The notes under the pieces: generated by a model | The model's database searches: none | What the model saw: only the letters and a program-made list of their open reading frames with translations | Told to the model about the DNA's origin: nothing | Position numbers and translations under genes: made by a program | Assembly: GCF_014212015.1 (NCBI RefSeq) | Contig: NZ_JACJVN010000040.1 | Coordinates: forward strand, 1-39,285 | Origin: Cohnella lubricantis | GTDB lineage: Bacteria; Bacillota; Bacilli; Paenibacillales; Paenibacillaceae | Direction of reading: 5' to 3' | Length of the DNA: 39,285 nt | Part shown: in pieces, positions 35,500 to 39,285 of the stretch | How positions within the stretch are numbered: position 1 is the first letter of the stretch | Layout of the letters: every line of letters starts with the position of its first letter

Positions 35500-36885
35500 T
35501 TATTTTCTATACTTCTCAAGGATTGCATCGACGTTCTTAGCAAATTCCTCAGGCTTGTATACTCCGGAATACAGTTTTTGCACTTCGCCCCCAAGGTCCG
35601 TTTGAATTTTATTATCTTGGAAAGCCCATCCCATAGCGGTCGTAGATTTCACTGTCGTCAGAATACTGGACACTTCTTTCTGCAATGCATTCTCTGGCTT
35701 CTCAGAAGCAGGGGGGTTCTTAAACAAGGTGTTGAATTCGCCTGTCTTAACGGTTCTTCCCTCGGCATTCTTCAGAGCAAGCTGAACAGCGTATTCAGCG
35801 GCAATCTCCTTATGTTTGCTATTTGCCGATACAGCATATCCGCCAATAAAGCCGCCGCCGCTGATTACGCCTGCATCCTTAACAGCTTGAACATTTGCGG
35901 CGTCAGCGAAAACATCGGGAAGAAGAACCGCTACATTCCCATCTCCGAGCTTATCGCCTATTTCCTGCGTCATCCAGTTCCCGACCATCAACATTGCTGT
36001 TTTTCCACTTTCAAAATCAGCGACTGCTGAGTTGTAATCATACGTAAAGGCATCTTTAGAAATAAGTCCTTCTTTAGCCAACTCCTGAATCTTGTTAGCC
36101 GCATTGACGAAAGCCGGATCCGAGCCTTTAGCGGTCCCATTAATGTCTAGATCAGTCATGCCTTTTGGATTCTCGGGGATCGCAGCCATATCAAAGAGTT
36201 GCAGTGCAGGCCAAGTTTCTTTTAACCAAATTCCGAGCGGCACAGTCCCTTGTTCTATAAGTTTTTTGCCGGCGTCAAGCAGCTCCTGGTAGTTCTCAGG
36301 AATTTTCGCTCCTGCTTGTTCGAACAAAGTCTTGTTAACAAAAATCACGGCAAAGTTCGTATTTGCAGCCGGCATGCCCCATGTATGTCCGTCTTGTTGA
36401 CTCAACAATGACACGCCCGTAGGAGAAAGTTGATCTGCGAGATTAAACTTATTGATGTAATCGTCCAAAGGAATAATATTGTTCGAAGCGATTCCCGTAG
36501 CAATGTCCGATGTGGATACTTCAAATATGTCAGGCAAGCTTCCTGTTGCAAAATACGTCTTCAACTTTGCACCGCTATCTTGAGGCATAACGTCTATATC
36601 CAATGTAACATTCGGCATAATCTTTTTCATTTCTGCCATTGCATAGTCGAATTGAGCTTTCTCGTCATCGGAAGTATAGTGTACGAACATCTTGAGTTTT
36701 ACTTCCTCGGCAGGAGATGCTGAAGCCGACTCAGAAGCAGATGCGCTAGCGGAAGCGGTTTCAGTCGCCTCGGAACTGCTCGAATTCTCGTTATTGTTCG
36801 AGTTAGTGCCACAGGCAGCCATCATAGACACGAACATAATCGACACAACCAGAAGAGCTAACGACCTTAAAGAAGTTTTCTTCAC
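35500..36885 (-). CDS. Carbohydrate ABC transporter substrate-binding lipoprotein (module IV)
   Basis: Extracellular sugar-binding protein (461 aa). Lipoprotein signal with lipobox MAAC and lipidated Cys25, then an unusually repetitive linker (about residues 28-62) built from Asn, Ser, Glu and alternating Ala-Ser dipeptides. The mature domain begins VKLKMFVHYTSDDE and belongs to solute-binding family 1. It starts with GTG at 36885; AGGGGG lies seven bases upstream. First gene of the operon (binding protein, two permeases, GH36) and divergent from a kinase gene. Ligand probably an alpha-galactoside, by context only. Confidence 0.92.
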   Translation of the reverse strand: MKKTSLRSLALLVVSIMFVSMMAACGTNSNNNENSSSSEATETASASASASESASASPAEEVKLKMFVHYTSDDEKAQFDYAMAEMKKIMPNVTLDIDVMPQDSGAKLKTYFATGSLPDIFEVSTSDIATGIASNNIIPLDDYINKFNLADQLSPTGVSLLSQQDGHTWGMPAANTNFAVIFVNKTLFEQAGAKIPENYQELLDAGKKLIEQGTVPLGIWLKETWPALQLFDMAAIPENPKGMTDLDINGTAKGSDPAFVNAANKIQELAKEGLISKDAFTYDYNSAVADFESGKTAMLMVGNWMTQEIGDKLGDGNVAVLLPDVFADAANVQAVKDAGVISGGGFIGGYAVSANSKHKEIAAEYAVQLALKNAEGRTVKTGEFNTLFKNPPASEKPENALQKEVSSILTTVKSTTAMGWAFQDNKIQTDLGGEVQKLYSGVYKPEEFAKNVDAILEKYRK

Positions 36886-37010
36886 CGTTGTTCCCCCTAT
36901 TTATTATTTTGTTGCACTTGCTTATCTTTATAATAGCAAGGGGCATATTTTACGAAAATGTAATATCCGATACCTTTTGGTAATTTGAACGTCATCCTGA
37001 ATAAGCTAAG

Positions 37011-37040
37011 ATGACATCAATTTATCCATTGCTTTATACT
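37011..37040 (+). promoter_or_regulatory. Candidate sigma-A promoter for the module IV kinase
   Basis: ATGACA (37011-37016) and TATACT (37035-37040) are separated by 18 bp; each matches the vegetative consensus at five of six positions. Transcription would start near 37047, leaving a leader of about 48 bases before the kinase ATG. Confidence 0.45.
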
Positions 37041-37094
37041 AAGAAATATTCATGGTTTTCCGCTCCTTATCCTAGCTAAAGGATTGTGAACATA

Positions 37095-38870
37095 ATGATT
37101 AAGCAATGGTTTCGGAATCAGAAGATCAGGAATAAAATCATATTAATATATATCCCGCTCGTCGTTATTCCATTATTCGTTCTTGGTTATATATCAAACA
37201 GCATATTTTCTCACTCGATTATTCAAAAGACGGTGAAAAATGTCACCGATAACTCCACCTTAATCGTCACTAGAATCAATACAATCATTACCAATGCGCA
37301 AAATTGTGCCAACGTAACGACTCTGAATCTCATAAGTCAAATTCAAAAGAATTTAAATTACGGGAACACCAGCGTATCGCTGTTTGAAATGCGAGGGAAG
37401 ATTGAGAATGAATTGAGTCTCATTAAGATTACTTTCCCAGATGTGGAATCTGCAGCCTTCGTAGATTCCAATTCGAATATATTTTCTTCTACTGACAAAA
37501 TGGTAACCAATTTAGACGAGACTTTAAAAAGCGAAATTTATAGGAGAGTCGATCGAAGCAGTTCAGAGAATATATTGTTCCCCATGCAGGTTCGGAACTA
37601 TTTAGTTTCGGATATTAATGCTCCGGTATTGACTATTGCAAAAAGAGTTATTGACCCCCGAAGCGGCAAAAAACTCGGAATGCTCGTATTAAATGTTAAG
37701 GAAAAATCGCTTTCTGATGTGTACAACAGTGTTGGACCAGCGAGTACAACTAGTTATTTCATATTAAATGAGCAAGGAAATATTGTATCGTCCCAAAATA
37801 AAGACGACATATTGAAACCGTTTACTAACCCGAGTTTGAAGAAGCTCATTTTATCTAAAGGAAACTTTAGTGAGATTAAAAATAACAATGGAAAGGATAC
37901 TCTGGTTGCATCTACCTCTTTACAGTATTTAGGTTGGAAACTTGTCTGTGTCATTCCTATCCAGGAACTAACGGCGGACATTGATAAAAACACCTGGGTC
38001 GTTGTCGTTTTAGGCATAACATGTTTGTTACTTGCCTTATTTTTTGCAACGATCCTATCTGCCATAATTGCAAAACCGCTCGTGAAATTACTGATTAAAA
38101 TGGATGAAATCAAGCGCGGTAATCTCGACGTTATATTCTATATAAAATCAAGGGATGAAACCGGAAGACTAGCGCTTGAATTTAATATTATGGTGAAAAG
38201 AATTAAGGATCTTCTTGATAAATCCAAGCAGGAACAAAAAAAGTTGCGGGAGTATGAATTGGCTCTTATTCAGGCTCAGATAAAACCTCATTTTCTATAC
38301 AACTCTCTTGAATTGATATACATGCTTAGTGGCATGGCGGGAGCAACAGATGCACAAATAGCAACTAAATCCCTTGCGGACTTCTATAGGGTAGCTTTAA
38401 GTAAGGGAAAAGAAATCATTACGATCGAGGAAGAGATTAAGAATGTGAATGATTATTTAAACATACAAAAATTTAGGTATTTTGACGTTTTTGATTTCGA
38501 AATTAAAGTGCAGGATGAAATCAAAAACAACAAAATTCTAAAATTAATCTTGCAACCTTTAGTCGAAAATTCGATATACCATGGACTGAAAACAAAAGGC
38601 AGCTTCGGAAAAATACGAATTGAAGGGTTCATCAAAAACGAGAACATAATCATAATGGTTATTGATGACGGTGTTGGAATATCCGAAGAAAAAGTTAAAC
38701 AAATATTGAATAATAAAACTTCCCCTGCCTCAGTAGAATCCTTTGGATTACGAAGTGTAGATGAAAGAATTAAATTGTTTTATGGTGAAGGATACGGGCT
38801 GAATATCGAAAGCGAATTAGGTAAAGGCACAACGATAACCATTGTTATCCCTTATAAGGTAGGAGGCTGA
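37095..38870 (+). CDS. Sensor histidine kinase, YesM-like (module IV)
   Basis: Membrane sensor kinase (591 aa): membrane segment about 14-36, extracellular region of about 260 residues, second segment about 300-325, HAMP, His_kinase domain with phospho-acceptor His399 in QAQIKPHFLYNSL (Lys where Asn is usual), HATPase_c with N box LQPLVENSIYHG and G box IDDGVGIS. I chose ATG at 37095 (AAAGGA about 11 bases upstream); a GTG at 37086 is almost adjacent to that site. The gene is markedly AT-rich with many Lys/Asn AAA and AAT codons, unlike the kinases to the left. Divergent from the GH36 operon, four bases before the regulator gene. Confidence 0.91.
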   Translation: MIKQWFRNQKIRNKIILIYIPLVVIPLFVLGYISNSIFSHSIIQKTVKNVTDNSTLIVTRINTIITNAQNCANVTTLNLISQIQKNLNYGNTSVSLFEMRGKIENELSLIKITFPDVESAAFVDSNSNIFSSTDKMVTNLDETLKSEIYRRVDRSSSENILFPMQVRNYLVSDINAPVLTIAKRVIDPRSGKKLGMLVLNVKEKSLSDVYNSVGPASTTSYFILNEQGNIVSSQNKDDILKPFTNPSLKKLILSKGNFSEIKNNNGKDTLVASTSLQYLGWKLVCVIPIQELTADIDKNTWVVVVLGITCLLLALFFATILSAIIAKPLVKLLIKMDEIKRGNLDVIFYIKSRDETGRLALEFNIMVKRIKDLLDKSKQEQKKLREYELALIQAQIKPHFLYNSLELIYMLSGMAGATDAQIATKSLADFYRVALSKGKEIITIEEEIKNVNDYLNIQKFRYFDVFDFEIKVQDEIKNNKILKLILQPLVENSIYHGLKTKGSFGKIRIEGFIKNENIIIMVIDDGVGISEEKVKQILNNKTSPASVESFGLRSVDERIKLFYGEGYGLNIESELGKGTTITIVIPYKVGG

Positions 38871-38874
38871 AAAA

Positions 38875-39279
38875 ATGCTAAAAATCATAGTTGTTGATGA
38901 TGAGCCTCTATATAGGCAGTATCTAATCAAATCAGTGGAATGGGAACAATACGGATTTGAAATTTGTTGCGAAGCAAAGAACGGTCTTGATGCATTGGAG
39001 AAGATTGATGGTTATAAGCCAGACATCGCTCTCGTTGATATAAACATGCCCTTCATGAGCGGTTTGGAGCTTATTGAACATCTCAACGATAAACATCCCC
39101 ACATCGCAATTGTCTTGGTGACCGGCCATAGCGAATTCGACTATGCAAGGAAGGCATTACAACTAGGCGTATTTGACTATATATTAAAACCATTCAATCA
39201 CGATGAATTAATGGCGCCTTTGCTTAAAATAAAAGATAGAATTGAAAAAAAACGGATTGAAAAGGTGTTTATCGCATAA
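38875..39279 (+). CDS. Receiver-only response regulator, probably truncated YesN-like (module IV)
   Basis: A 134-residue receiver domain with Asp8/Asp9, phospho-acceptor Asp55 (LVDINMPF), Thr in VLVTGHSEF and switch Lys in ILKPF. The other three regulators here continue for about 350-400 more residues to an AraC-type DNA-binding domain; this frame meets TAA at 39277, directly followed by TAG, shortly after the receiver. An eight-A run just before the end (about 39245-39252) is a possible frameshift site. The window ends six bases later, so I cannot say whether the rest follows in another frame. It starts four bases after the kinase stop; GTAGGAGG is at the end of the kinase gene. It could be a genuine single-domain regulator, a pseudogene or an assembly artefact. 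Confidence 0.75.
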   Translation: MLKIIVVDDEPLYRQYLIKSVEWEQYGFEICCEAKNGLDALEKIDGYKPDIALVDINMPFMSGLELIEHLNDKHPHIAIVLVTGHSEFDYARKALQLGVFDYILKPFNHDELMAPLLKIKDRIEKKRIEKVFIA

Positions 39280-39285
39280 TAGAAA

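Overview
The window looks like chromosome from a Gram-positive soil saccharolytic bacterium, most probably Paenibacillus or a close relative. This is inferred from four YesM/YesN-type two-component systems, each next to a carbohydrate ABC importer (two MalFG-like permeases or LplB/LplC-like permeases plus a lipoprotein binding protein), from strong GGAGG ribosome binding sites with frequent GTG/TTG starts, and from Gram-positive lipoboxes. I see no rRNA, tRNA, CRISPR, transposase or phage gene.

Layout, left to right. Module I (47-8639): a minus-strand operon of binding protein, MalF-like and MalG-like permeases and a GH43 beta-xylosidase, divergent from a plus-strand sensor kinase/response regulator pair. 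Then one very large minus-strand gene (8803-14718) encodes a 1971-residue SF1 helicase with a transglutaminase-like segment, DUF4011, a very-short-patch-type nuclease domain and DUF3320; it is a plausible stand-alone defence protein set between sugar operons. Module II (15024-24803, minus strand): kinase, regulator, large LplA-type binding protein, LplB and LplC permeases, an unmarked 59-codon remnant of a GH127 enzyme, and an 844-residue (DUF5695-like?) putative carbohydrate enzyme. Module III (24877-31475, minus strand): kinase, regulator, binding protein and two permeases, with no enzyme of its own. Module IV (31497 to the right edge): binding protein, two permeases and a GH36 alpha-galactosidase on the minus strand, divergent from a kinase and a receiver-only (possibly truncated) regulator on the plus strand.

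Working model: each kinase senses an extracellular sugar, its AraC-type partner activates the adjacent importer, oligosaccharides enter intact, and cytoplasmic enzymes without signal peptides (GH43, GH36, the unknown enzyme) cleave them. None of the four importers has its own ATPase, so a shared MsmX-type ATPase elsewhere is expected. Modules IV, III and II follow each other on the minus strand with short gaps and may be partly co-transcribed.

The most notable non-gene signals are: a perfect inverted repeat between the binding-protein gene and the first permease gene in all four importers; four 18-bp tandem repeats upstream of the module I kinase; three 22-bp tandem copies spanning the end of the module I binding-protein gene; and the GH127 relic. 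Base composition falls from about 50-58% GC on the left to about 30% GC in places near the right edge, suggesting different origins for the modules.
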